14,464 bases of DNA from Desulfobacterales bacterium. Lineage in GTDB: Bacteria; Desulfobacterota; Desulfobacteria; Desulfobacterales; Desulfosalsimonadaceae. The position numbers were made by a program, and so were the translations under genes. The notes under the pieces are model-generated. The model saw nothing but the letters and a program-made list of their open reading frames with translations, made no database searches and was not told where the DNA came from. Below are positions 5,973-13,003 of this stretch, in pieces. The stretch spans positions 1 through 14,464 of the forward strand of contig JAGYOT010000006.1 in assembly GCA_018399455.1 (NCBI GenBank). The letters run 5' to 3'. How positions within the stretch are numbered: position 1 is the stretch's first letter; each line of letters starts with the position of its first letter.

Positions 5973-7839
5973 CCGTTGCGGTCTCGGTTACAGTCTCTGC
6001 TTCGGTGTTTGGGCCGGGTTTGCCGCTTGGATCCGAAGGAAGGATTATCCCGGGTCGCATGGCATAAATGAGTTCGTCAAGCTCTTTGCCCATGACAGTT
6101 TCTTTTTCAAGCAAAAGTTCGGTCAGACTATCAAGAATATCGCGGTTTTCGACCAAAATTTCTTTGGCGCGCTGGTAACCCGCTTTGACCAGCCGCCCTA
6201 TTTCCGAGTCGATCAGTTTGGCCGTGTCTTCGGAATAATCACGATGCTGGGCGATCTCTCGACCCAGAAAAATCTGTTCATCCTGCTGCCCATAAGCCAG
6301 AGGTCCGAGTGTCTCACTCATTCCCCAGTTGCGGACCATGTTACGCGCAAGTTCCGTTGCCTGCTTGATGTCATTGGCGGCTCCTGTACTGATCCGGCCG
6401 AAGACAATTTCTTCCGCCACCCGGCCGCCCATGGCAACAGAGAGTTCACTCATCAACTGATCCTTGTAACGGAAATCCTTTTCTTCGGGAAGGAACCAGG
6501 TTACTCCTGCAGCCCTGCCCCGGGGAATAATGGTGATTTTATTAATGGAGTCGGTTTCCGGCAGGAACCGGGCAACCAAAGCATGGCCGCCTTCATGGTA
6601 GGCAGTGGTCTTTTTATCCTCTTCCCTCATGACCTTGGATTTGCGTTCAAGACCCATGAAAATTTTATCCTTGGCATCCTCAAAATCATCCATGCCCACG
6701 CGTTCCTTATCCTTTTTTGCCGCGATCAGGGCTGCCTCATTAACCATGTTTTCAAGATCTGCACCTGAAAATCCGGGCGTTCCTTTGGCAAGGATTTCAG
6801 GGTTGACCGTGGGCTCAATGGGGCTGCGTTTCAGATGGACTTTGATGATCTCGGTACGGCCTTTGATGTCAGGCATGGGCACCACGACCTGGCGGTCAAA
6901 GCGGCCGGGCCGCAGCAGGGCTGGATCCAGTACATCAGGTCGGTTTGTCGAGGCAATCAGAATGACACCTTCATTGGATTCAAAGCCGTCCATTTCAACC
7001 AGCAGCTGATTAAGGGTCTGTTCGCGCTCATCATGCCCGCCTCCCAAGCCGGCGCCGCGATGCCTTCCAACAGCATCAATCTCATCAATGAAAATGAGAC
7101 AAGGGGCGTTTTTTTTACCCTGGACGAACAAGTCGCGCACCCGTGATGCGCCAACGCCGACAAACATTTCCACAAAGTCGGAACCGCTGATGCTGAAAAA
7201 GGGCACCCCGGCCTCCCCGGCAATAGCGCGGGCCAGAAGGGTTTTGCCCGTACCCGGCCCACCCACCATTAGAACGCCTTTGGGAATTCGTCCGCCCAGT
7301 TTTGTATATTTTTTTGGATCTTTTAGAAACTCAACGAGTTCTGCGACCTCCTCCTTGGCTTCATCCACGCCGGCCACATCCTTAAAAGTGATTTTTTCCA
7401 CCTGATCTGAGAGCATGCGGGCGCTGCTTTTACCAAAGGAAAGCGCTTTTCCGCCGCCCCCCTGCATCTGCCGCATAAAGAAAATCCATATGGCAATAAG
7501 AAGGATCATCGGCAGCCAGGAGACCAGCACGGACACAAACCATGGGGTCTCCTGTTCCGGCTTGGCCTCTATTGAGACGCCTTTGTTTCTCAAGAGGCTG
7601 ATCAAATCATTATCCTGCGGAGCATAAACATGAAAACGGTTTCCTTTATCATCGGTAACCGTCAGTTCCTGCCCCTGTATAACGGTGCGTTCAATCTCTC
7701 CGTTGCTGACCATGGAAAGGAATTCGGTGTAGTCGACTTGAGCGTGACTGGTCTGTTGTTGGCTGAATATGTTGTATAGCAGGATCATCATGAGCACGAT
7801 GACAATCCACAGCGCTAGGTTCTTGTTAAAATTGTTCAA
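5929..7839 (-). CDS. ftsH: ATP-dependent zinc metalloprotease FtsH
   Basis: This 636-residue inner-membrane AAA+ protease degrades misassembled membrane proteins and selected soluble regulators. Transmembrane segments lie at about 8-25 and 103-122, flanking a periplasmic domain of about 75 residues. The AAA module has Walker A GGPGTGKT (193-200), pore motif FVEMFVGVG (222-230), Walker [10 protein letters not shown] (247-255) and arginine-finger region [11 protein letters not shown] (305-315). The protease has zinc motif HEGGH (415-419) and probable third ligand D490 in [11 protein letters not shown]. The tail after about residue 600 is acidic and low in complexity. Two small departures are GGPGTGKT rather than GPPGTGKT, and HEGGH rather than HEAGH. 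Neither removes an essential residue. The start is TTG at 7839, with GGAGG nine bases upstream and a strong promoter ahead. Confidence 0.97.
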   Translation of the reverse strand: MNNFNKNLALWIVIVLMMILLYNIFSQQQTSHAQVDYTEFLSMVSNGEIERTVIQGQELTVTDDKGNRFHVYAPQDNDLISLLRNKGVSIEAKPEQETPWFVSVLVSWLPMILLIAIWIFFMRQMQGGGGKALSFGKSSARMLSDQVEKITFKDVAGVDEAKEEVAELVEFLKDPKKYTKLGGRIPKGVLMVGGPGTGKTLLARAIAGEAGVPFFSISGSDFVEMFVGVGASRVRDLFVQGKKNAPCLIFIDEIDAVGRHRGAGLGGGHDEREQTLNQLLVEMDGFESNEGVILIASTNRPDVLDPALLRPGRFDRQVVVPMPDIKGRTEIIKVHLKRSPIEPTVNPEILAKGTPGFSGADLENMVNEAALIAAKKDKERVGMDDFEDAKDKIFMGLERKSKVMREEDKKTTAYHEGGHALVARFLPETDSINKITIIPRGRAAGVTWFLPEEKDFRYKDQLMSELSVAMGGRVAEEIVFGRISTGAANDIKQATELARNMVRNWGMSETLGPLAYGQQDEQIFLGREIAQHRDYSEDTAKLIDSEIGRLVKAGYQRAKEILVENRDILDSLTELLLEKETVMGKELDELIYAMRPGIILPSDPSGKPGPNTEAETVTETATDEENEQPSAGVADA

Positions 7840-7880
7840 GGGTGGTTACCTCCAAAATTCTTGAGTAGCTAAAATTCTAT

Positions 7881-7910
7881 ATTATAGATAATAAAAATTT
7901 GGAAACGCAA
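7881..7910 (-). promoter_or_regulatory. Sigma70-type promoter for ftsH
   Basis: On the minus strand, TTGCGT (7910-7905) and a perfect TATAAT (7886-7881) are separated by 18 bases in AT-rich sequence. Transcription would start near 7874, giving a leader of about 35 bases that includes the GGAGG of ftsH. No heat-shock-type (sigma32) consensus is apparent. Confidence 0.65.
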
Positions 7911-7943
7911 CAATGAATTTTATTCAGAATTAAAATGATTTGA

Positions 7944-7974
7944 CGGGGAAATGATCCAGGCCCCCGATTTTTTT
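7944..7974 (+). terminator. Possible intrinsic terminator facing tilS antisense direction
   Basis: CGGGG (7944-7948) can pair with CCCCG (7962-7966) around a 13-base loop, followed by one A and seven Ts on the + strand. The orientation would stop rightward transcription before it enters tilS antisense. On the minus strand, the direction in which tilS is read, no T-run follows the hairpin. The stem is short, so this is tentative. Confidence 0.3.
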
Positions 7975-7991
7975 GATTCAATGCGTTTAAC

Positions 7992-9518
7992 TTATTTTTC
8001 TGTTTTGAATTCGGCCTTGAGAATATGGGAACTCGCTGGCGTGATTTTGACTTTTTCTGAAACAACATGCCCGGCCAGCCAGATAAGCCTGTTTTTGCTG
8101 CAGAGCACCGGGAAAAAAGGCCTTCTTTGTCTGGGGACCTTTTGGTTGATGAAATAGTCTTTTATTTTTTGGGAGCCCTTCATTCCCAAAGGCATTAAAC
8201 GATCTCCGGGTTCGGGGTTCCTGACCGTAAGGGGCGGGAGAATCCGGTCAAGGTCCATATAGGCGGTCCTTTGATCATGCTGATAATCCTCCCGGCTTTC
8301 GGCGCGATTTGGGAATTTGGGTGTCTGATCCCTTGATATACGGCTGAGAGAAAGATAACCCTGAATTTCAGGAATCGGAAAGTGAATCGGAAAATCCTCA
8401 AAATTAATAGTATAACGGTATACCGGGGTGCTGGGTAATGGATGAGATTTTCTGAGATTATGAGATTCCTGGCGGACCCTAAGGTAATGATCGCATTTTT
8501 CCAGCCGGATTCGCGCCGGCAGGTCGATCCAGGCAGTTTTTCGGCAATTATGGACGAGGCGGGCTGCAGCGTCGATATGGTAGTATGTGATGCCGCGCAG
8601 GTCACCTTTGAGTGTTTCAATTACTCGTCGCAGCAAACGTCTCAGATGAGCCGGTTTTAATTTTTTCAGTTCAGCAATGGAGAGTTCCTGTTCCCGTTGC
8701 TTAAAGGACCCCCCCGCTCGGAGCAGAGACTGATCAACCAGGGTATTCAGCCAATCCTGTTCAGAGCTGAAAATTTCAGTCATCCGGTTGATGGCCGAGC
8801 GAATTGCCGGATTATAATTTTGCTCGAGCAATGGGAGCAGCTCATGCCGAATCCGGTTCCTCAAAAACGTGGAATCTGTATTTGTGTGATCGGTTCGATA
8901 AGGGATTTGATTTTCTGCCAGGCAGTGCATAATTGTCTTGCGGTTTGTCTGAATCAGGGGGCGGATAATATTGCCGCTAACCGGCTGCATGCCTTTCAGG
9001 CCGGATGGACCGCTCCCCCTTAAAAGGTTCATCAGAAACAGTTCCGCGTTGTCATCGCTGTTATGCCCGACAGCGATTCTGGTAAAGCCTTTAGCTTCTG
9101 AAATTTCATTAAAAAAGGCGTAGCGGTGAACCCGCCCCGCTTCCTCAAGGGATAATCCTGTTGTTTCCGCCGCCGCCTGAACGTCTACTTTTTTATAGAA
9201 GAAATCCAGATCAAAACGGTTTGTCAGCAAACGGACAAAATCGGCGTCCTGATCTGCGGCAGAAGCTCTCAAGCCGTGATTGAGATGAGCGACGCCGATT
9301 TTAAAAGCCGTTTCCCGGGACAAGGCTATTAGAAGATGCAGCAGGCAGACCGAATCAGGTCCACCGGACACCCCTGCAAGCACAGCGTCGCCGGGTTTGA
9401 GCATTTGGTTCTCAAGGGTCATGCGGTGGATCTTTTCAATAAATTGTTTTGACCGACATTCAAACCCTTTTTGACGCTTTGATGAGTAACAATCCGGCAT
9501 TGTAATTGAATATTCCAT
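7992..9518 (-). CDS. tilS: tRNA(Ile)-lysidine synthetase
   Basis: This 508-residue PP-loop ATPase converts C34 of the CAU-anticodon tRNA-Ile2 to lysidine so that it reads AUA. The pyrophosphatase loop is SGGPDS (51-56). It is followed by HLNHGLR (78-84), EAGRVHRY (126-133, usually EAaRxxRY), GHNSDDNAEL (151-160, usually GHHxDDQ) and the RNA-contacting DHTNTDSTFLRNRIRHELLP (210-229). A C-terminal substrate-binding region includes VRNPEPGDRLMPLG (432-445). It is longer than E. coli TilS, which has about 430 residues, partly through an N-terminal extension of about 35 residues. The ATG at 9518 has AGGGATAAG upstream, while M33 is an alternative without a good SD sequence. No frameshift is seen. 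It is divergently transcribed from ffs and upstream of ftsH. Confidence 0.95.
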   Translation of the reverse strand: MEYSITMPDCYSSKRQKGFECRSKQFIEKIHRMTLENQMLKPGDAVLAGVSGGPDSVCLLHLLIALSRETAFKIGVAHLNHGLRASAADQDADFVRLLTNRFDLDFFYKKVDVQAAAETTGLSLEEAGRVHRYAFFNEISEAKGFTRIAVGHNSDDNAELFLMNLLRGSGPSGLKGMQPVSGNIIRPLIQTNRKTIMHCLAENQIPYRTDHTNTDSTFLRNRIRHELLPLLEQNYNPAIRSAINRMTEIFSSEQDWLNTLVDQSLLRAGGSFKQREQELSIAELKKLKPAHLRRLLRRVIETLKGDLRGITYYHIDAAARLVHNCRKTAWIDLPARIRLEKCDHYLRVRQESHNLRKSHPLPSTPVYRYTINFEDFPIHFPIPEIQGYLSLSRISRDQTPKFPNRAESREDYQHDQRTAYMDLDRILPPLTVRNPEPGDRLMPLGMKGSQKIKDYFINQKVPRQRRPFFPVLCSKNRLIWLAGHVVSEKVKITPASSHILKAEFKTEK

Positions 9519-9586
9519 CTTATCCCTGGATTTTCGGTCTTTTTTCCCGAGTGGCTTCTATTTTCAGGCTTGCTGATTGTCTTCAT

Positions 9587-9615
9587 AATATATACAGTTA
9601 ATATGGAAATGACAA
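9587..9615 (-). promoter_or_regulatory. Sigma70-type promoter for tilS
   Basis: On the minus strand, TTGTCA (9615-9610) is followed after 17 bases by TATATT (9592-9587). Initiation near 9580 would give a leader of about 60 bases. It lies back to back with the ffs promoter, with 22 bases between the two -35 elements. Confidence 0.55.
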
Positions 9616-9637
9616 TACAGGCTGTTCAATTTTATTC

Positions 9638-9666
9638 TTGAAAACATCAGTGTGCATCCTTATAAT
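9638..9666 (+). promoter_or_regulatory. Strong sigma70-type promoter upstream of SRP RNA
   Basis: TTGAAA (9638-9643), a 17-base spacer and a perfect TATAAT (9661-9666) give a near-consensus promoter, as expected for a stable RNA. The predicted start near 9673 is about 97 bases before the mature SRP RNA 5' end, which implies a processed leader. Confidence 0.75.
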
Positions 9667-9673
9667 TTAAATT

Positions 9674-9769
9674 GAACTCTGAAAAAGAGCTAGCGGGTCT
9701 GATCCAAAGCAATGATCAGGCAAACCCTGTTCAGCCGAAGCTCAATACAATTGCGGGAATTAATACAAC
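9674..9769 (+). other. Structured 5' leader of the SRP RNA transcript
   Basis: Two local foldings are visible. The first is CTCT (9677-9680) with AGAG (9686-9689) around GAAAA. The second is a ten-pair stem: GGGT (9695-9698) plus CTGATC (9699-9704) pair with GATCAG (9714-9719) and ACCC (9724-9727), with a GCAA bulge (9720-9723) and loop CAAAGCAAT. GAGCT (9687-9691) and AGCTC (9739-9743) could close the whole element. It matches no RNA family I know and may simply be the spacer removed from the precursor. Confidence 0.45.
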
Positions 9770-9885
9770 GGGGGTTCTGGTCGGCCGCCGCGCAACAGAC
9801 GGTTGTGAACCTCGTCAGGTCCGGAAGGAAGCAGCGATAAGCAATGCAGTCTGTGTCGCGGATCGATCCCGGCCATGTTACCCCC
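9770..9885 (+). ncRNA. ffs: Bacterial small signal recognition particle RNA (4.5S RNA)
   Basis: The hallmark SRP domain IV sequence GGTCCGGAAGGAAGCAGC lies at 9818-9835, preceded by GTCA. This is the Ffh-binding symmetric/asymmetric loop region capped by the GGAA tetraloop. The ends pair as in 4.5S RNA: GGGGGT (9770-9775) with ACCCCC (9880-9885), and TGGTCGG (9778-9784) with CCGGCCA (9869-9875, one G-U pair). The size, about 116 nt, fits the short hairpin type without an Alu domain. With Ffh and FtsY it targets membrane proteins co-translationally. Ends are taken from the terminal helix and are accurate to a few bases. Confidence 0.95.
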
Positions 9886-9892
9886 TTTTTTT
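9880..9892 (+). terminator. Terminator of ffs
   Basis: The closing helix of the SRP RNA (GGGGG...CCCCC) is followed directly by seven Ts at 9886-9892, so the mature RNA's own stem serves as the intrinsic terminator. Confidence 0.7.
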
Positions 9893-9971
9893 CCGCTGGG
9901 TATAACAGCAGGCCCATTCCAGATCAAAATTATTCCGCTTTTTCTATCCGTTTTCGAAACGCCCCTCGATG

Positions 9972-9994
9972 AAGCCATTTTTCCGGGCTTTTTT
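9972..9994 (+). terminator. Possible second terminator between ffs and grpE
   Basis: AAGCC (9972-9976) can pair with GGCTT (9986-9990), followed by more Ts to 9994. The five-pair stem is weak. It may act as back-up termination for the strong ffs transcript so that grpE-dnaK stay under separate control. Confidence 0.35.
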
Positions 9995-10009
9995 CATTTG
10001 ATGAATCCC

Positions 10010-10037
10010 TTGACATTGCTTTTTGTTGTCTTATTTT
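10010..10037 (+). promoter_or_regulatory. Probable grpE-dnaK promoter
   Basis: A perfect TTGACA (10010-10015) is followed after 16 bases by TATTTT (10032-10037), with initiation near 10044 and a leader of about 100 bases. No CIRCE element (TTAGCACTC-N9-GAGTGCTAA) is found in the gap before grpE, and the sigma32 -10 consensus CCCCAT is not evident. Heat-shock control by either system is therefore not supported by the sequence. Confidence 0.45.
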
Positions 10038-10141
10038 TTGGACGAACTGCCGGTTGAAAAGAATCGGCTACGGCGAATGAAAAAAACAGATGTTTGTAAT
10101 TTTTGATCTCAGTTAAATTTTAAAAATCGGGGTGATTGCAA

Positions 10142-10792
10142 GTGGCCAAAAATTCGGAGCCCAAGAAAGCGGATACATTGGACAAAGAAATGGCAGATAG
10201 TAATGAAAAAGCGTCTAAGGCTTCTCAAGACAATATAAACGAGAAAGCCTCTTCAGACGAGCCTGCCGGCCGGAGCGGTTTTTCTGCAGATGACACCATT
10301 GAGCAGTTGAAAAAAGAGTTGGACCAGATTCGAAAAGAGGCTGCAGATGAACATGACCGGTTGCTTCGCTTGTCAGCTGAATTTGAGAACTATAAGAAAC
10401 GGATGAATCGGCAGTCTGATGAATTTAAGAAATATGCCAACGAGTCTTTGTTAAAAGAGCTTTTGACCGTAGTGGATAATCTCGAACGGGCAGTTTCTTC
10501 AACTAACGGAGATAGAGGCGCTGAAAGAGAAGCCTGTTTAGTTGAGGGCGTAGAAATGACCCTTAACGAAATCCTGAAGGTATTTGAAAAATTCAATGTA
10601 CGACCTATCGAGGCCAAGGGCAAGCCTTTTGATCCCGTTTATCATGAAGCGATGATGCAGCAAGAAACCGACGAATATCCAGAGAACACTGTCCTTAATG
10701 AACTGCAGAAAGGGTATATGATCCATGATCGGCTCTTGCGTCCGGCTATGGTTGTTGTATCAAAAAGCAAAACCAACAAATCAAATATATGA
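10142..10792 (+). CDS. grpE: Nucleotide exchange factor GrpE
   Basis: GrpE is the homodimeric cochaperone that releases ADP from DnaK. The chosen GTG start at 10142 gives 216 residues and has GGGGTG seven bases upstream. A TTG at 10136 is in frame but sits only one base after the same SD sequence. Counting from the GTG, the first 50 or so residues are polar and disordered-looking. A long coiled coil follows (about 52-105, IEQLKKELDQIRKEAADEHD and onward), then a four-helix region with LLKELLTVVDNLERA (103-117). The C-terminal beta domain carries KPFDPVYHEAM (161-171) and the GrpE signature GYMIHDRLLRPAMVVVSK (191-208). It precedes dnaK by 45 bases and is almost certainly co-transcribed with it. 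Confidence 0.95.
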   Translation: MAKNSEPKKADTLDKEMADSNEKASKASQDNINEKASSDEPAGRSGFSADDTIEQLKKELDQIRKEAADEHDRLLRLSAEFENYKKRMNRQSDEFKKYANESLLKELLTVVDNLERAVSSTNGDRGAEREACLVEGVEMTLNEILKVFEKFNVRPIEAKGKPFDPVYHEAMMQQETDEYPENTVLNELQKGYMIHDRLLRPAMVVVSKSKTNKSNI

Positions 10793-10837
10793 ACGGTTTT
10801 TTATGAAGATTCCAAATATATATAAGGAGGGAGACAA

Positions 10838-12766
10838 ATGGGGAAGGTAATCGGCATTGATCTCGGAACTACCAATTCCTGTGTAGCGATTCGAGAGCAA
10901 AACGAAACCAAGGTTATCACGAATCCGGAAGGCAATCGAACGACTCCTTCAATTGTTGCCATATCAGAAGACGGGGAGCGAATGGTCGGTCAGGTGGCAA
11001 AACGTCAGGCCATCACCAATCCGGAGAATACGGTGTTTGGCGTTAAACGTTTAATTGGCCGTAAATTCGACTCACCTGAGGTGCAGAAAGATATTAAAAA
11101 CATCCCCTATATAATTGAAAAAGCCGGTAACGGGGATATTCGCATCAATCTTCGGGGGAAACAGCACAGCCCGGCGGAGATATCTTCTTTTATTTTAGCG
11201 GATATCAAGGATACGGCTGAGCAGTACCTGGGCGAGACGGTAACCGACGCAGTGATCACAGTGCCTGCTTATTTCGATGACAGCCAGCGCCAGGCAACCA
11301 AGGATGCGGGTAAAATCGCCGGACTTAACGTGCTGAGGATTATCAATGAACCGACAGCGGCATCCCTGGCCTATGGTTTGGATAAAAAGGCGGATGAAAA
11401 GATCGCGGTTTTTGACCTTGGCGGCGGCACATTTGATATTTCGATACTGGAAATCGGTGACGGTGTATTTGAAGTCAAGGCAACCAACGGCGACACGCAC
11501 CTGGGAGGTGACGATTTTGATCTGCGCGTGATTGATTATCTGGCCGATGAGTTTAAGAAAGAAAGCGGCATTGATGTCAGAAACGATAAAATGGCACTTC
11601 AGCGACTAAAGGAAGGTGCGGAGAAAGCCAAAATGGAGCTTTCGACAGCGCTTCAAACCGATGTCAACCTCCCCTTCATCACTGCAGATGCCAACGGCCC
11701 CAAGCATTTGAACATTAAGATCACCCGGGCCAAGTTCGAGTCGCTTGTTGAAGATCAACTTGATCACCTGGAGGGACCCTGCAAAACTGCGCTCAAGGAT
11801 GCCGGGTTAAAGCCTGAGGAAATTGATGAAGTGATTTTGGTCGGCGGGATGACTCGCATGCCTGCCGTGCAAGACCGGGTTAAGAAGATTTTTGGTAAAG
11901 AGCCCCACAAAGGGGTCAACCCGGATGAGGTCGTGGCCATTGGGGCTGCCATCCAGGGCGGTGTTTTAAAAGGCGATGTCAAGGATGTACTGTTGCTTGA
12001 TGTAACGCCGCTTTCTTTGGGCATTGAAACCCTTGGCGGGGTTATGACCAAGCTGATCGAGAAAAACACCACGATTCCGACCCGAAAGAGCCAGATCTTT
12101 TCTACCGCCCAGGACAATCAGCAGGCGGTGACCATTCATGTGCTGCAGGGCGAGCGTGAGATGGCCGCCCATAACAAAACGCTTGGCCGCTTTGAACTTA
12201 CCGATATACCGCCGGCACCGCGAGGAGTCCCGCAAATCGAAGTCACCTTTGATATAGATGCCAACGGGATCGTTCACGTTTCGGCAAAAGACAAAGCCAC
12301 AGGCAAAGAGCAATCTATTCGGATCACGGCCTCCAGCGGATTGTCCCAGGAAGAGATTGATAAGCTGATCAAGGATGCAGAAATGCATGCCGAGGACGAC
12401 CAAAAGCAGAAAGAACTGGTGGAAGCCAGAAACAATGCTGATTCGCTGATCTATGCCACTGAAAAGTCCATGAAAGAGCTGGGGGACAAGGTGGATGCCG
12501 AGACCAAGTCCCGGATTGAAGAAATCATTGGTCGTCTCAGAAAAGAAATGGAAGGCGATGATGTCGGAGCAATCAATAGCGTGTCCGAAGAATTAACGCA
12601 GGCTTCGCACAAGCTGGCGGAAACGATGTATCAGCAGGCATCTCAAAGCGGTGCGGAACAGGAGGGTGCGGAATCCGCTGGCTCATCTGAATCCAAGGCT
12701 TCCGCTTCCGAGGATGAAGACGTTGTGGATGCGGATTATGAAGAGGTAAAGGGCGACAACAAATAA
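10838..12766 (+). CDS. dnaK: Chaperone protein DnaK (Hsp70)
   Basis: This is a 642-residue Hsp70 of normal length. The ATPase domain carries IDLGTTNS (7-14), K70 within [17 protein letters not shown]-type INEPTAASL (169-177), [14 protein letters not shown] (191-204) and [14 protein letters not shown] (332-345). The hydrophobic interdomain linker is [14 protein letters not shown] (384-397). Next come the beta-sandwich substrate domain and a helical lid. The disordered tail ends [12 protein letters not shown], a common bacterial form of the EEVD-like end. The SD sequence is AAGGAGGGAG, ideally placed. All nucleotide-site residues are present, so it should be active. dnaJ does not follow: a terminator comes directly after the stop, so the DnaJ partner must be encoded elsewhere. 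Confidence 0.98.
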   Translation: MGKVIGIDLGTTNSCVAIREQNETKVITNPEGNRTTPSIVAISEDGERMVGQVAKRQAITNPENTVFGVKRLIGRKFDSPEVQKDIKNIPYIIEKAGNGDIRINLRGKQHSPAEISSFILADIKDTAEQYLGETVTDAVITVPAYFDDSQRQATKDAGKIAGLNVLRIINEPTAASLAYGLDKKADEKIAVFDLGGGTFDISILEIGDGVFEVKATNGDTHLGGDDFDLRVIDYLADEFKKESGIDVRNDKMALQRLKEGAEKAKMELSTALQTDVNLPFITADANGPKHLNIKITRAKFESLVEDQLDHLEGPCKTALKDAGLKPEEIDEVILVGGMTRMPAVQDRVKKIFGKEPHKGVNPDEVVAIGAAIQGGVLKGDVKDVLLLDVTPLSLGIETLGGVMTKLIEKNTTIPTRKSQIFSTAQDNQQAVTIHVLQGEREMAAHNKTLGRFELTDIPPAPRGVPQIEVTFDIDANGIVHVSAKDKATGKEQSIRITASSGLSQEEIDKLIKDAEMHAEDDQKQKELVEARNNADSLIYATEKSMKELGDKVDAETKSRIEEIIGRLRKEMEGDDVGAINSVSEELTQASHKLAETMYQQASQSGAEQEGAESAGSSESKASASEDEDVVDADYEEVKGDNK

Positions 12767-12797
12767 AGCTTTAGTTTTCTGTAATCTGATAAACCAG

Positions 12798-12839
12798 AAA
12801 GCCCCGGCAGATAAACAAGCTCTGCCGGGGCTTTTTTTT
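12798..12839 (+). terminator. Strong intrinsic terminator after dnaK
   Basis: AAAGCCCCGGCAGA (12798-12811) pairs perfectly with TCTGCCGGGGCTTT (12821-12834) around a nine-base loop, followed by a continuous T-run to 12839. It lies 31 bases after the dnaK stop and ends the grpE-dnaK unit. Confidence 0.95.
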
Positions 12840-12845
12840 GTCAAG

Positions 12846-12880
12846 TATCCATGTCCGGGACTGTCGCCCGGGTTTGGATA
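12846..12880. repeat. 35-base inverted repeat between dnaK and the acyl-CoA ligase gene
   Basis: The outer arms TATCCA (12846-12851) and TGGATA (12875-12880) are exact complements. After a two-base interruption on each side come TCCGGG (12854-12859) and CCCGGG (12867-12872), complementary apart from one T-G pair, around a seven-base centre. There is no T-run, so it is not a simple terminator. It lies about 120 bases ahead of the ligase start, so it could be an operator for a dimeric regulator or a transcript hairpin. No further gene is seen between 12840 and 13003. Confidence 0.6.
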
Positions 12881-13003
12881 GGGCCATATCTCAGCTTTTG
12901 CTTGGAAAGAAACATTGGGTTGACTTTTTTCAGAGATTTGATTAGGCCAAAGGGCATTCTGAATCAACTTTCGAGGGAATATAAGAATTTTGGATGTAGC
13001 AGG

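Noticed and set aside
5956..6768. 270-codon plus-strand open frame opposite ftsH
   Set aside because: It is antisense to conserved FtsH sequence, composed of unlikely residue runs, with no motif or credible start.
9672..9905. 77-codon open frame covering the SRP RNA region
   Set aside because: It spans the ffs RNA and its terminator. The constraint there is explained by RNA structure, and no SD sequence fits its TTG start.
9893..10060. Short hydrophobic frame (60 codons from 9875) before grpE
   Set aside because: It begins inside the ffs terminator and crosses the likely grpE promoter. The hydrophobic residues come from T-rich DNA.
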